Positions 1-11,189 of a DNA stretch of 64,000 nucleotides are shown one piece after another. The stretch is from contig NC_092054.1 of the NCBI RefSeq assembly GCF_003086295.3, forward strand, positions 53,365,353 through 53,429,352. The letters are read 5' to 3'. Each line of letters begins with the position of its first letter. Positions within the stretch are counted from its first letter, which is position 1. The notes below the pieces were generated by a model. The model was given only the letters and a program-made list of their open reading frames with translations, was not told the origin of the DNA and ran no database searches. A program made the translations under genes and the position numbers. Origin of the DNA: Arachis hypogaea (taxonomy: Eukaryota > Streptophyta > Magnoliopsida > Fabales > Fabaceae).

Positions 1-255
1 AAAAGTTGATCTAGAAGGAAGAAGCATCTCCGAAGCCTCAACCATTCTCACACCATTGATTTCACACCTATCTAGTAACACTTTGTTTATTTATCTGTCT
101 TATGCGTTTTCTCATGACAACTATATTTTCTATCTGCCTGACTAAGATCTGCAAGGTATCCAGTGCTTGCTCAAACCAACAATCTCTGTGGGATCGACCC
201 TCACTCACCTGAGGTATTACTTGGACGACCCGGTGCACTTGCCAGTCTATCTGTG
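1..255 (+). mobile_element. 3' part of a FIDEL-like LTR (fragment)
   Basis: The segment carries the late-LTR landmarks seen in the complete LTRs of this window: a stretch like AAGCATCTCCGAAGCCTCAA, then 'gcctgactaagat', then 'gggatcgaccctcactcacc', then 'tattacttggacgacc'. The same order occurs at about 15900-16120 and 54360-54600. Its beginning lies outside the window. It stops near 255 without the usual CACCA end or a PBS, so it is a truncated remnant. It is non-coding. Confidence 0.7.
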
Positions 256-472
256 TGACCTGAAATCACTCACAAAATATATCACGGCATTGAATGACAT
301 AAAAGTGGAATTAAAATCACTAATTTAAGCACAAAAATGCATGTTTTCACATTTAGGTTCAATTTAGGGATCAAACACAAAAGTATGCTATTTTTAGGTT
401 AAGTGTGAGTTTATGTGATGAAATCCATCTAATTCAAGCAAAAATTATCGTCAAATATGGACTCATCACCGT
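256..472 (-). mobile_element. Start of a reverse-strand LTR (fragment)
   Basis: Read on the reverse strand this opens TGATGAGTCCATATTTGACG at 472 and resembles the beginning of the Element 2 LTRs. The phrase 'tcacggcattgaatg' near 282-297 parallels 'tcacggcatcgaatgg' at about 29568-29583. It abuts degenerate pol sequence at 473. The junction with the forward LTR scrap near 255 is a breakpoint between unrelated pieces. No ORF is present. Confidence 0.5.
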
Positions 473-2470
473 GCGAAACTTGTGGAGTCAATTTCGTGCA
501 CTAGTCGGGAGCCCGAATATACGGCGAGCTTGTGAGACATGAGGTTGGGGTCTATACCAGGCATATAAAAAACTTTCCAGGTGAAGAGGTCAGAGTTCCT
601 TTGTAAGAGATCAACGAGCTGTGCCTTTAGACCTTCCTCCAAGTTGGCCTTTATACTCGCTCTCTTTTTAGCACAATCCTCGATTTGCACCTTTTCTATA
701 TTTTCTTCAGGTTGGGGACGTAGTTCTTCTCAAGTTCGGACACCGCCGAACTCAATAGTGTTGACTTCTTTACCACCTGTACTACCTCTTAAATTGAGGC
801 TTTCATTGTAATACTTTCTTGCTAACTTCTGATCTCCCTTTATGGTGGTGATTTCTTCTGTAGTTGGAAACTTCATTCATAAGTGAAGTGTAGAGACAAC
901 TGCTGCTAGTCAGTTTAAAGTAGCCCGACTTATTAAGGCATTGTAAGTAGACATGATGTCGACCACGATGTAGTCGACACTTAACGTTCTTGACCTTGTG
1001 CCTTTTCCAAAGGTGGTATATAGCGAGATGAATCCAAGATGTTAGATTGGCGTGTCCCTCAGCCCGAAAAGGTTATCTGGATATGCTTTCAGATCCTTTT
1101 TCTCTAGTCTGAGCTTGTCAAAAGTGGGCTTAAACAGTATGTCTGCCGAACTCCTTTGGTCACCAAAGTTCTATGGAGACTTGCATTGGCAATGATCACT
1201 GTTATAACTACTGGGTCATCATAGCCAGGTGTCATGCCTTGTGTATCCTCTTTGGTGAAAGAAATTGTAGGTAAATTGGGAATTCTGTTGTTTTTCTCGA
1301 CTTGATATACTTCTTTAAGATTCATTTTACGTGAGGATTTTGGGATTCCTCCTCCTGCAAACCCTTCATTTATCATATGTGTGTGCCTCTCAGGAGTTTG
1401 CGGGGGACGATCTTGCCATCCTCCGTCTTGATAATCTCTTTTCCTCTTTCTTTGATTGTTCGATCTTTTGGCCAAGTACCTTTGTACCATATCTTCCATG
1501 GACAACTTTTCTATGACATTCTTTAAGTCATAACAATGTCCATAGAGCTTATGGTATTCGCAATATTTTGTCCGACTTCAACCCTTTTTATGCTTAATGG
1601 GCCAAGGAGGTGAAAATTTTTTGGTGTGACATATCTCCCTATAAACATCTATGAGGAAAACTCGGAGTGGGGTGTAGTTATAGTATCTTTGAGGCTTTTC
1701 CAAGTTATACTCATCATTTTTCTTAGCTTTCTTCTCCTTGTCCTGAGCTTGGTAGGGAAGGTCGGTCCCCGGGTTGGCTCTCGAAGTCTGGAATTTTCTT
1801 CCATGTTGATGTATTTTTCTACCCGCTCTTGTGCTTCATACAAAGAAGTCGGGTATCGTTTGGATATGGATTGGGAGAATGACCCTTCTTTAAGTCCATT
1901 AACCAACCCTATTATTACCGCTTCAGGAGGTAGGTTTTGTATTTTCAAGCAGGCTTTATTGAATCTCTCCATATAATCTCAAAGTATTTTTCCGACTTCT
2001 TGCTTGACCCCAAGCAGGCTTGGATCATGCTTCACTTTGTCTTTCTGAATTGAAAATCGGGTACGAAACTTCCTTACCAGGTCATCAAAACAAGTTACTG
2101 ACCTGGGTGGTAAGCTATCAAACCATTTCATTGCTGCTTTAGTCAGAGTTGTTGGGAAAGCCTTGCAACGAGTTGCATCAGAGGCATCAGATAGGTACAT
2201 CCGACTTTCAAAATTGTTGACATGATGCCTCAGATCGGTCGTTCCATCATAAAGATCCATGTCGGGGTTTTGAAATTTCAAGGAACCCTGGCTTGCATGA
2301 TCTCTTTAACAAACGGATCTTCACCTCCAAGAGGGCTTTCCTCCCGATCTGTCCGATTGCTCCATCTTCGGAGGTCGGCTTTTAACTTCAAGAGCTTTTT
2401 CTCCATCTTTTTCTGTCATCGCACTTCTTTTTGAAATTCTATTTCTACTTTTCACTGTCGTGCAGCCTCC
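473..2470 (-). pseudogene. Ty3-gypsy (Tat/Ogre-type) gag-pro-pol fragment, degenerate
   Basis: Several reverse-strand reading frames together give a gag-to-RT order. At 1979-2281 is a gag core with DATRCKAFPTTL and a W-F-D-S-L-P-P segment (retrotransposon gag family). At 1649-1972 gag continues with YPTSLYEAQERVEKYI. At 1104-1505 is the gag tail and protease neighbourhood with DDPVVITVIIAN; the catalytic D-x-G-S region is corrupted (LVTKGVRQ). At 473-690 is the segment just before RT with DLFTWKVFYMPGIDP and SHKLAVY. Frames are broken between segments and the catalytic RT core, RNase H and integrase are absent. A homologous forward copy lies at 6390-8133. The lineage is inferred from these motifs. 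Confidence 0.8.
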
Positions 2471-2723
2471 AGTTCGAGTTGTTCTAATCAGCTATGATGG
2501 TTGTGAACTAACCCTAGTATCTCCGTCGGATGTAGAGATTCTTCATCTTCAGATGGGTGGACCTCCGACTGAATCCGCCGCAGATGAGGGTTTTCTGACG
2601 TTCCTTCTCCGTAGGGGCGCTTGTTCTCTCTCAGGGTGGAGGTAATGCCAGTGCTGGGTCATCAGACGCTGTATGACCGTTTTCATACTGGTTGTCCACC
2701 ATACGTGGATGTAGACTTCCAGG

Positions 2724-2741
2724 TCCCCAACAACGGTGTCA
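2724..2741 (-). other. Primer-binding site, tRNA-Asp type (decayed)
   Basis: The reverse strand reads TGACACCGTTGTTGGGGA, close to TGGCGCCGTTGCCGGGGA, the complement of a plant tRNA-Asp 3' end. It lies upstream of the degenerate gag in the correct orientation and marks the inner edge of that element's 5' LTR. Confidence 0.65.
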
Positions 2742-2742
2742 A

Positions 2743-3246
2743 TGTTTCGAGTGTTATTTGAAATAGTGATTTGAGCCTGAACGTGAGGTCTAGACTCCTT
2801 ATGAGACAACGTCCGACTTGTGCTGGTGCCGAGGTACCGCGATTTGAATTCCTCGTGAAGAGGTGGGGGTGGTACCTGTAAGAGACTCCGATGCTTAAGT
2901 TAGCAAAGATTTTAAGCAGGTTCTTTGGTAGATTGGATTTTGAATATACCTTAGTAGGTGATTATATTTATAATGGAGAGATAACCACCTTTTTAGAGTA
3001 GTTCCACCTTTGCAGGTAGATAATCGTTTCCTTTATCTTAGGAGTTTGTTGGAATCTATCTTCTAGATAAAGTAGAGATAGTAGGAAATATTTCATTAGG
3101 TTGTTACTTATTCAGATAAGTAGGATTGAGTCACCCTTGTCATGTCCGACCTCTATGAGGTCGGGAAGCAGATGAGGCCACCTTTTTTGGGTGGGCCTTT
3201 ATCCTTGTTGGACCTGACTTTATGTTTTTAGGCCAAGATTTGAACA
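2743..3246 (-). repeat. Probable 5' LTR of the Tat-type fragment
   Basis: Non-coding sequence outside the PBS on the reverse strand. It contains an inverted repeat at 3149-3170, TCCGACCTC/GAGGTCGGga around a TAT spacer. The outer boundary near 3246 is uncertain because no target duplication or partner LTR is visible. About 120 bp further right the foldback element begins. Confidence 0.45.
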
Positions 3247-3382
3247 ATGTCCTAAATCAGTATTCAAAGATTTTGTAGTTTATAGTTTACAAAAAAATTT
3301 AATTACCAAATTGTTTTTTATTATCTTTGTTAGATAATACAATTTTTATGTTAGTTTCATCTGAGTGAAAGGACATTTAGCC

Positions 3383-4224
3383 GAGTTAATCTCCACTTTG
3401 GTCCCTAAGGTTGGCAAGTTGTATTGATTTAGTTTATGACTTTTCAATTGCTACAATTTGGTCTCCAGATTAAAAAAAATACACCAATGTAGTTCCTCGT
3501 GTATTTTTTGTCACTAGAGCAGAACACCGTTAGTGACGTGGCTCAACCCTTGCCACGCTGGACATATTAAAACGACGTCGCCGTGTTTTGGCGCTAAAGA
3601 AGACACTAAACGACGTCTTTTTAGGGTTTCAACAAAACTAAAATATTAAACACTTCCCTTTTGATCACTTCGTCATCTCCTTTTCGACTGAACTTCAAAC
3701 AAAAAAATTTTTAACTCTTCCACGAGTGAAAAAAAAATTAAAGGTTGCTGGAGTAGAAAGTGTTTGTGGTCACCTTTTGGTTTTTACAAAGTGTGTATTG
3801 ACACTGTAGAGGTTGAAAAGGGGTTCAAGGTAACCACAAATACTTTTTTCTCTGACAATCTTCAATTCTTTTCACCCATGGAAGAGTTAATGTTTTTTTT
3901 GTTTGAAGTTCAATATATAGAGAAGGAGGCAACGAAGTAATCAAAAGAGAGGGATTTAATGTTTTAGTTTTGTTGAAATCATAAAACGACGTCGTTTAGT
4001 GTTTTTTTTAGTGTCAAAATGCATACGACGCCATTTTAATATGTCCATCTTGATAAGGGTTGAGCTACGTTACTAACGATGTTAAACTCCGATGACTGAA
4101 AATACACAAGAGATTATATTAGTATACCTTTTAAAATATAGAAACCAAATTATAAAAATTAAAAAATTATGAACTAAATTAGTAGAACTAGTCAATTTTA
4201 AAAACTAAAATAAAATTTAACTCG
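3383..4224. mobile_element. Foldback DNA element with arms of nearly 400 bp
   Basis: The two halves are imperfect reverse complements over almost their whole length. Paired landmarks are GAGTTAA (3383) with TTAACTC (ending 4223), 'ggctcaacccttgccacg' (3540-3557) with its inverse near 4045-4062, 'cactaaacgacgtc' (3606-3619) with its inverse near 3985-4000, and 'gaacttcaaacaaaaaa' with its inverse near 3900-3912. Only about 50 bp in the middle (roughly 3776-3823) is unpaired. A likely 9-bp target duplication, CATTTAGCC (3374-3382) and CGTTCAGCC (4225-4233), matches at 7 of 9 positions, as expected for an old Mutator-like insertion. No transposase is encoded, so it is non-autonomous. Confidence 0.75.
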
Positions 4225-4660
4225 CGTTCAGCCACTTGAAAGGTCAATTTACCAGGTGTATAATAATAAACTAATTAATCCTATACATAACAAGCAAAAG
4301 TACGTCATTTAAGGACTAAGTTGAGAATTTTATAATTTTTTAGAAACTTAGTTCTCTTTTTAATTATCTAATAGGGATTAAAATATCTATTTTGTAATTC
4401 TATCAATATTCAAGCAATCAAGAAGGAAGTGAAGTCTAAATACAATATAAAATAGAATTTGATCAAAATAAAATAAAAGTACTTTTTTAGATTATATCTG
4501 TGATCGTTAAAATCTAAAAATCACAAAGAAATTGGTTATAGGTAATAGGTTCATTTTTTCCTTGCTTGAATACTGAGAAGAATAATAATTTAGACATTTT
4601 AGTCCCGTTAGCTTATTAAAAAGACAACTATGTCTCTAAAGAATTTTAAAACTTAATCCC
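4225..4660. other. AT-rich spacer, nothing recognised
   Basis: Non-coding AT-rich sequence between the foldback element and the MITE. No ORF, repeat structure or regulatory motif could be supported. Confidence 0.5.
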
Positions 4661-4663
4661 TAA

Positions 4664-5056
4664 GGTAGCGTTTGGTGGAGAGATAGAGACGGAAAGACTG
4701 AGACTGAGAGACAGAGATTAAGAGACAGAAATTGAAATAAATCTCAGTATTCTGTTTGGTGCAAAATGAGAGACAGGAATTAAAACAAGAATAAAACTCT
4801 AATTTAATTTGCACAAAGAGTAAAATTGGAATTAATTAATTGAAATGAAAGTATTTTAGGTATAAAATGTTATTAAAGTTTCAGTCTCTATCTCTAAAAA
4901 TTTCAGTCCCCTGTGTCCCTACTTTTTGGAGGTACTGAAATACTGAAATTTTAGAGACAGAGACAGAAATTTTAATACCAGTCTCTGAACTAACAAATAC
5001 AATACTGAGTCTTAATCTCTCAGTCTCTATCTCAGTACCTCAAAACAAACGCTACC
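4664..5056. mobile_element. MITE with GGTAGCGTTTG terminal inverted repeats
   Basis: The element starts GGTAGCGTTTGGTGGAGAG and ends with CAAACGCTACC. The inverted similarity extends inward through purine-rich 'gagatagagac...gactgagag' against 'ctctcagtctctatctca'. It is flanked by TAA on both sides (4661-4663 and 5057-5059), a 3-bp duplication as produced by PIF/Harbinger-type transposases. At 393 bp and without an ORF it is a non-autonomous miniature element. The superfamily is inferred only from the 3-bp duplication. Confidence 0.75.
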
Positions 5057-5059
5057 TAA

Positions 5060-5900
5060 AAAATTTGAAAAAGACATTAATTCTTGTGAATATCAACACT
5101 TCTAATAATTGCAAATGGACACAGTTTCATACTATGTATAGGAACTAATTTGTCTATTATTAATTATCATACACATCATACTTTATGAGCATGTGAAGAG
5201 TTAACGCTCTACATAAACAAATGTTACCCACTGGCACTCGGGTAGACACAACTAATATGACGATTGTATTATCTGACAAAGATAATCTTTGAAAGTTAAT
5301 TTTATAATTAAATTTTAATTAAAAAAATTGAGACCAAAAACTAAAAAATTTTTGAAAATTGATTTTATTTTTCTATTTTTGATATTAGATTAACATGCTA
5401 TTTGTTTGAATTATAAATTATTAGAGTATTAATCTTAAACGTAGTAAGGTTTAATTTGAGATAAAAAAAATCAAACTCTCCATTTTTAGGAGGTACAAAA
5501 ATCAGACCATCTAATTTATAGAATATAAAAATTAGACCTTTTAATTTTTGAAATTAGACTATCCATTTCTATTTAAAAAAAATAAAAAATTTTGAGGTAC
5601 GAAAATTGGACTCTCTAATTTATCTATCTTCTATAACTTTAAAAAATATAAAAAATTATAATATTTGAGTACATCACTCATCTCATTTTCATAAACAAAA
5701 AAATTAGCCAATTACTTTAGACATTATTTAAAAAAAAATTATAATATTTAAAAAAATCAGACAGAATCGTCTCACACTTAAACAACTACATTCTCTCTCT
5801 AGTACCCACTTCTCACTTTATCCCCTCTCTGATACTCAAGCTTACTATCCTATCTCTCTTCCTTTCATTTTATCTTCTATGAGCTAATAGTATATGTTGT
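5060..5900. other. AT-rich intergenic stretch with degenerate short repeats
   Basis: No ORF or element boundary is visible. Around 5465-5625 a degenerate unit of about 55 bp recurs two or three times, built on 'aggtac(g)aaaatt' plus 'ggactctctaattta'-like phrases. Near 5785-5850 there is a pyrimidine-rich run. Confidence 0.45.
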
Positions 5901-5901
5901 G

Positions 5902-6263
5902 CCTATCAAGCACAAACATTAATATGGACATGACACCACATAGGACACATAAATTTTAATTTGTTGTAAGATATAAAAATATGACATATATATATATATA
6001 TATAAAATATAAAATATTTTTAATATTTTATCAATATTTAAATATAAATTAATGTTTTTAATTTTTTTAACTATATAAAATATGTAAAATAATGTTTGGT
6101 TTTAATAAATAATAATATATAATATTTTAAAACTCATTTCAACAATACTGGTTAATAATAAAGTTGGACACATTGACACGTGTCAAACGAGTATCAAATG
6201 AGTGTCGTGTTCAAAATATATCCAATATGCAGACATGACAACTTAATGTTTATGCTTTATAGG
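5902..6263. mobile_element. AT-rich MITE-like element with imperfect inverted ends
   Basis: The left end CCTATCAAGCACAAACATTA and the reverse complement of the right end, CCTATAAAGCATAAACATTA, match closely, and weaker similarity continues through 'gacatgacacc' against 'tgtcatgtct'. The 362-bp interior is AT-rich with a short TA tract near 5988-6004. No convincing target duplication was found, so the exact ends are tentative. Confidence 0.55.
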
Positions 6264-6389
6264 TCCTTTGCTATGCACAGAGAGAGTGAGTTTGTCTCAT
6301 TAATTTATAAGTTTAATTTATATATAAATTTATTCAACTAAATAAGATTATAAATTAATTAAAATGTTTAAATTCATGTATTTGGTTGA

Positions 6390-7549
6390 TGCGTTGGACG
6401 TAATTCGCTGTAAGACTTTTTCGACTATGTTAACCAAGGCGGTAATGAAGTGGTTCGACAACCTACCACCAAGGTCGGTCACCTACTTTGACGACTTGAC
6501 AAGGAGTTTTATTACCCTATTCTCTATTTAGAAAGATAAGGATAAGCATGCTCCGAGTCTCTTGAGGGTAAAACAAGAGGTTGAAAAATCTTTGCTAGCC
6601 GATATAAAAATGTTCAACAAAGCGTATTTGGGGATTCAAAACCTACCTACCGAAGCAGTCATTATGGAGCTAGTTAATGCCCTAAGAGAACGCTCGTTCC
6701 CTCAATGCATATGAAAGAGACATCCAATCTCTTTATATGAAGTGCAACAGCGAATGGAGAAGTATATCAACATAGAAGAAATGACAAGATTGAGGGAGCC
6801 TCTCTGGACATAGGAGTCAACATCAAGCCCGGGGCAAAGAAAAAGAGACAAAGAAAAAATAAAAGTACAACTCAGACAGGCTTCGGAGATACCACTCTTA
6901 TAGTAACTACGAGTCTCTCTCGTCGATATATATAAAGAAATTTGTCACACTGAGAAGATACCTCTCCTAGACACATTAAAAGTAAGAAATGGGGAAATCA
7001 ACCAGAATATTGTGAATATCACAAGATATATGGCTATTCCACCAACAATTGCTATGATTTAAAGAATGTCATTTAACAACTGGCTAGAGAAGATTGATTG
7101 GATAGGTATCTAGCTGAGAGGTTGGACGATCATAACAAAAGAAAGAGGGATGAAGATAGAGACAAGCGAGACCGACCTCAACGAACTCTTGAAAGGCATG
7201 TAGACATGATTGTTGGAGGGTTTTCAGGAGGAGGGATAATCAAATCCTCCCACAAAAGGCACTTAAAAGAGGTCTACCAGGTCAACGAGGCCATCAAAAC
7301 ACCCGACCTGCCTACAATCACTTTCACCAAAAAAGATACACGAGGAGTAATGCCCAAACACGACGATCCTGTGGTAATCACAATAATCTTGGCCAATACA
7401 AACTTTTACAGAACCTTGATAGATCAAGGGAGTTTGGCTAACATTCTATTTAAACTAGTTTTTGACAAGCTGGGCCTAGAGAAAAATGATATAAAAGCAT
7501 ATTGGACACCTCTTCGGTTTGGGAGACACTCTTATTCGACCTCTAGGAT

Positions 7550-7615
<66 letters not shown>

Positions 7616-8133
7616 CACCTTTGGTAAGGATACAAAAGCAAGAACCCTAAGCATAGACTATATTGTGGTGGATGTGGCGTCTGCTTACAATGCCTTGATA
7701 GGTCAGACAATATTAAATTGACTTGCGGTAGTAGTCTCAACTTCCCATTGCTGCATGAAGTTCTCTACTTCTGAGGGAATAGCCACTGTAAGGAAAGATC
7801 AGAAATTGGTAAGAAGGTGTTATAACAAAAGCCTGAACCTACAAAGGTGTGCGAAAGGGAAAAAAGTCAACACCATAGAGCTCGGAGGTGTCCGAGTTTG
7901 GGAGGAATTGAGACCCCAACCTGAAGTAAAAAATTGAAGAGATCCAAATCAGGGACGAGGTCGAGAAGACAACAAACGTGGGGGCCAACCAAGAAGGACA
8001 ACTGAAACAAGAGCTCGTTAAGCTCCTACGAGAAAATTCTGACCTCTTTGCCTGGAAAGCCTCTGACATGCCTGAAATTCATCCCAGCCTCATCAGCCAC
8101 AAGTTTGCTGTTTATTTGGGCTCATGACCTATA
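6390..8133 (+). pseudogene. Ty3-gypsy (Tat/Ogre-type) gag-pro-pol fragment, degenerate
   Basis: Forward homologue of the fragment at 473-2470. From 6390 a broken gag reads as a W-F-D-N-L-P-P-R-S-V-T core. At 7098-7721 a 207-codon frame carries the gag tail (RPQRTLERHVDMIVGGFSGG) and the protease neighbourhood (KHDDPVVITIILAN followed by LIDQGSLANIL, matching the D-x-G-S active-site context). A TC dinucleotide run is inserted in this frame. After a stop the frame continues at 7755-7937, then frameshifts into the pre-RT segment (ENSDLFAWKASDMPEIHP, SHKFAVY) ending near 8133. RT resumes at 10121 beyond an LTR insertion. It is non-functional. Confidence 0.85.
7553..7613. repeat. (TC)n microsatellite inside the protease frame
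   Basis: About 30 uninterrupted TC dinucleotides. The surrounding frame stays open, so the repeat would encode alternating Leu-Ser between SRIH and TTFGKDTKARTL. A tract this pure inside an otherwise old fragment probably expanded after the element died. Confidence 0.95.
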
Positions 8134-10120
8134 CAAAAAACTGAATACAGCAAAGAAAGCACACACATGCAAAATGCACATTAGAAAAATATGCAACAAA
8201 CAAGTATAATGCATGTCTGGTCCTAGTGCAAGTCATGAGGTAATATGTCAGTTTCTACCCGTTCTCAACGTAACCCAGCAGTTGATCCGAGCAAGGCTTT
8301 TCAAGAGCAGAATTGAATTAATCATGTTGGCAATACCTCTGTAATTAACTATTTTGCAGGAATAGATCTCTAGCTGAGTATGCACATTATACCTCTGGAA
8401 ATGCAACTCAATCCCACGGGCGTCCCCGCCCTTGTACTCAATCCGAAGGCTTAAACAACAATCACCAGTTTCTATAAGCGAACTCCGATTTATAGATTCC
8501 ACTTTTCTTAGTCTTTTAGGGTTTAATAATTCACTTTATAACTTTTAATTCTCTTGTCTCTTGTGTTTACATTTTTACTTAGTATTCTTAGTCCTCCCTT
8601 AGCACTATAGCCAATTATAAACCTCTTCTCGAGCCTATTCCCTAAGTGTTTTATGAAGAAATCCTTAGAGTTTAGGCTACTAAATTATCTTTTCTACGTC
8701 TTTTACTATAATTACCGTTATGTTCTTAAATGTTACGTTATTTACCTCAACCTTTACTTAATTTCTTTTTATATTTTTTAACATCTTAATATTACACCTA
8801 CATATTACATTTATTCTCAAAATTTTAGTTACTTATATTTTAATCCACAAGCATTGATTAATCATATTTTATCCTACCGACATTTTAGTTAATTACCTTA
8901 GCTCCTTAATAGTTTAACTAGATTTTTACCTCTGTAACTTTAATAAATTATATTTTTCCTATTATTATTATTCTCATAACGTCGTTTCACTTTTTATTAT
9001 TCATAAAGTCTGGTGCTTAGCACCCACAACTGGCACCCAACGCCTTCATGAAAAGTTAATTACGTGTCACAAGCACCTAACGCCAACTTTTGACATCCAG
9101 CACCTTCGAGGGTTTAATTAATGGGCGCCCAGCACCAAAATGCATGCATGGTTGGCATCCAACACTATACTGAGGGCGCCCAGTGCCCAAAATCTCTAAC
9201 CGTGGGGCGCCAAATGACCAAATTATTTTATGCTTCCAGGGAACACCAAAACATCACGTAAACATAATTTCAAATATCAAACATTTAATCATAAAAAAAC
9301 GCAAGTCATTCATGTTTAATTTACCAAACCTTATCTTTCGGCGTTAGCTCACAAAAATTGATTTTCTCTCGATGATATCTAGCTCGATGATATCAAAAAA
9401 ACTTTTAAACATATAACTCATGATGATGAGCCTTTGTCATAAAGTTGAGAAGAGATTCCTCATCTTAAAAAATCGGGTATGGTTTTAGAGAGAAAGAAGA
9501 GACGAACACTTTAATCGGTTTAGAACCTTTATTAGAGTTTTAGAACCAAAAGGGTCGAACCTCAAAAGCTCAACGACTATGGAGTTTTTAACTTTTCTCT
9601 CTCGTTCTCCTTTCTCCAAGTAACGTACAAAGAAAATGAAGAAAATAGGAAGTGGCTCTCAAGGTTATATACAAAGAAAGGAAAGCAAGCAAGAGGTGGT
9701 TGGATGTGATGAGGCCATAGGAGTTATAAGGTGACTTATCAAAATTTAATAATAAAATATCATTAAGGAGATACTTACTAAAACTAGATATATTAGATTA
9801 CAAATAATTATATTATGAAAATAAATATATGAGCTAATAGTATAAATGATACTAGTAACAAAAATGCCAGCATTAATATATATTGGTAGATTATTGGGCT
9901 CGGTTATTATATTATTATCATAAAATATCACTATAATAAAATATTAATATGCTAAAATATTATTATCTTAAAATATTATTATAATAAAAATATTATGATT
10001 TATATTTCTACATATTTGAAATCGACTCGTCAAACTGAATTTAGCCGTGTAACTCAGATTTTATGACTTCCCAATGTTTTAAACTTGAGAAGTCCGTTAC
10101 TGGAAATCTAGGTTGTTACA
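8134..10120 (-). mobile_element. Chromovirus-type LTR inserted in the Tat fragment (solo-LTR candidate)
   Basis: On the reverse strand the right end opens TGTAACAACCTAGATTTCC, a typical Ty3-gypsy chromovirus LTR start, at 10120. Pol sequence stops near 8133 and resumes at 10121. The insert has no gag, pol or PBS that could be seen. Around 9005-9215 it carries a cluster of GGGCGCCCAG-like palindromic words. The left boundary is uncertain, no matching target duplication was found, and about 60 codons of the host RT frame are missing across the insertion, so a deletion accompanied or preceded it. Confidence 0.55.
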
Positions 10121-10300
10121 TGTGCCAAGGACCTTTACCCTCTACCCAGTTTTAATACTCTGGTAGACTCAGCCTCGGACTACAAATACCTATCCTTTAT
10201 AGATGCGGACTCAGGATATAATCAAATTCCAATGTACAGGATGAATTAGGAGAAAACATGTTTTATCACTCCTATGGCAAACTATTCTCTTTCTGGTGTA
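10121..10300 (+). pseudogene. Reverse transcriptase fragment (continuation of the Tat element)
   Basis: Translation gives CAKDLYPLPSFNTLVDSAS followed by YKYLSFIDADSGYNQIPM, then a stop, then EKTCFITPMANY. This matches the plant Ty3-gypsy RT block that normally follows the pre-RT segment present at 7930-8133. Past about 10290 the sequence no longer matches RT. 10300-10560 shows nothing recognisable. Confidence 0.8.
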
Positions 10301-10569
10301 TTTCGTTGTTTTTCTACGACCTCGCTTGATCACAATGCAAGGTATCCTCCAAACGTCTCGTGACTATCATTCATGTTGTTCGTTCTTCTTTTGAGCTTAG
10401 TATCCTTTCAAAATTAACTCGAGCTTAGTTCGGCATCGCGTGCAATTCCTAGATGTAATCCTCGAGATGTTGGCTCCTTAGAACATGACTCGTGGAAGCA
10501 AAAAATGAAACGTGTAAGTATGCAACATCAAGAGGAGTTGTGATGCTTTGATTCTTACAGATTGCATTT

Positions 10570-11150
10570 CCTATAATTAAGTTGACTCACAAGGATGCAC
10601 TTTTTATATGGACGTCCGACTATGAGGAGAATGTTCAAACTCTGAAGGAGAGCTTAACTAGAGAGTCAGTACTCATATTACCTGAACCTATTAAACCATT
10701 CAAAGATTATTGCGATGCATTATTGAAGGGTTTAGGATGTATGCTGATGCAACACCAAAACGTTATGGCTTGTGCCTCGCAACAGTTAATGTCGCATGAA
10801 GTGAACTATTTGACTCGTGACTTAGAGCTTGCTGCGGTTGTGATTGCATTGATTATGCATCAGTGGAGATGGTCGAAATTGTTGAAGGATTATGATTTCG
10901 AATTGAACTATCACCTAGGAAAAAAAGAATGTGGTGGCGGATATCTTGAGCAGAAAATCTTTGTGTGTGGCTTGGATGATACTCAAGGGAGAAGAGCTGT
11001 TAAGTACATTTGCGGGTCTTAAATTGGGTGTTAAGAAAGAGGCTGGAGGTGTCAGACTGAACCAATTACGAATTATAAGTGACTTTAAGGCTAAGATTAA
11101 GGGAAAGCTGCAAGATGATAAGGAGCTACAAATGTTGTTGAAGTCTTGAA
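10570..11150 (+). pseudogene. Chromovirus (Tekay/Del-type) RT-RNase H-linker fragment
   Basis: The frame at 10582-11022 reads LTHKDALFIWTSDYEENVQTL, then LPEPIKPFKDYCDALLKGLG (RNase H start, with the catalytic D in YCDA), then HEVNYLTRDLELAAVVIAL. It jumps directly to KLLKDYDFELNYHLGKKE, so the middle of RNase H is deleted. After a frameshift 10931-11149 continues with VADILSRKSL and a linker ending DDKELQMLL, where integrase should follow but does not. It differs from the Tat fragment next door, so it comes from another element. Confidence 0.8.
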
Positions 11151-11189
11151 TAAGGAAAGAAAAAAGAGATCAAGAGAGATATGAAGAAG

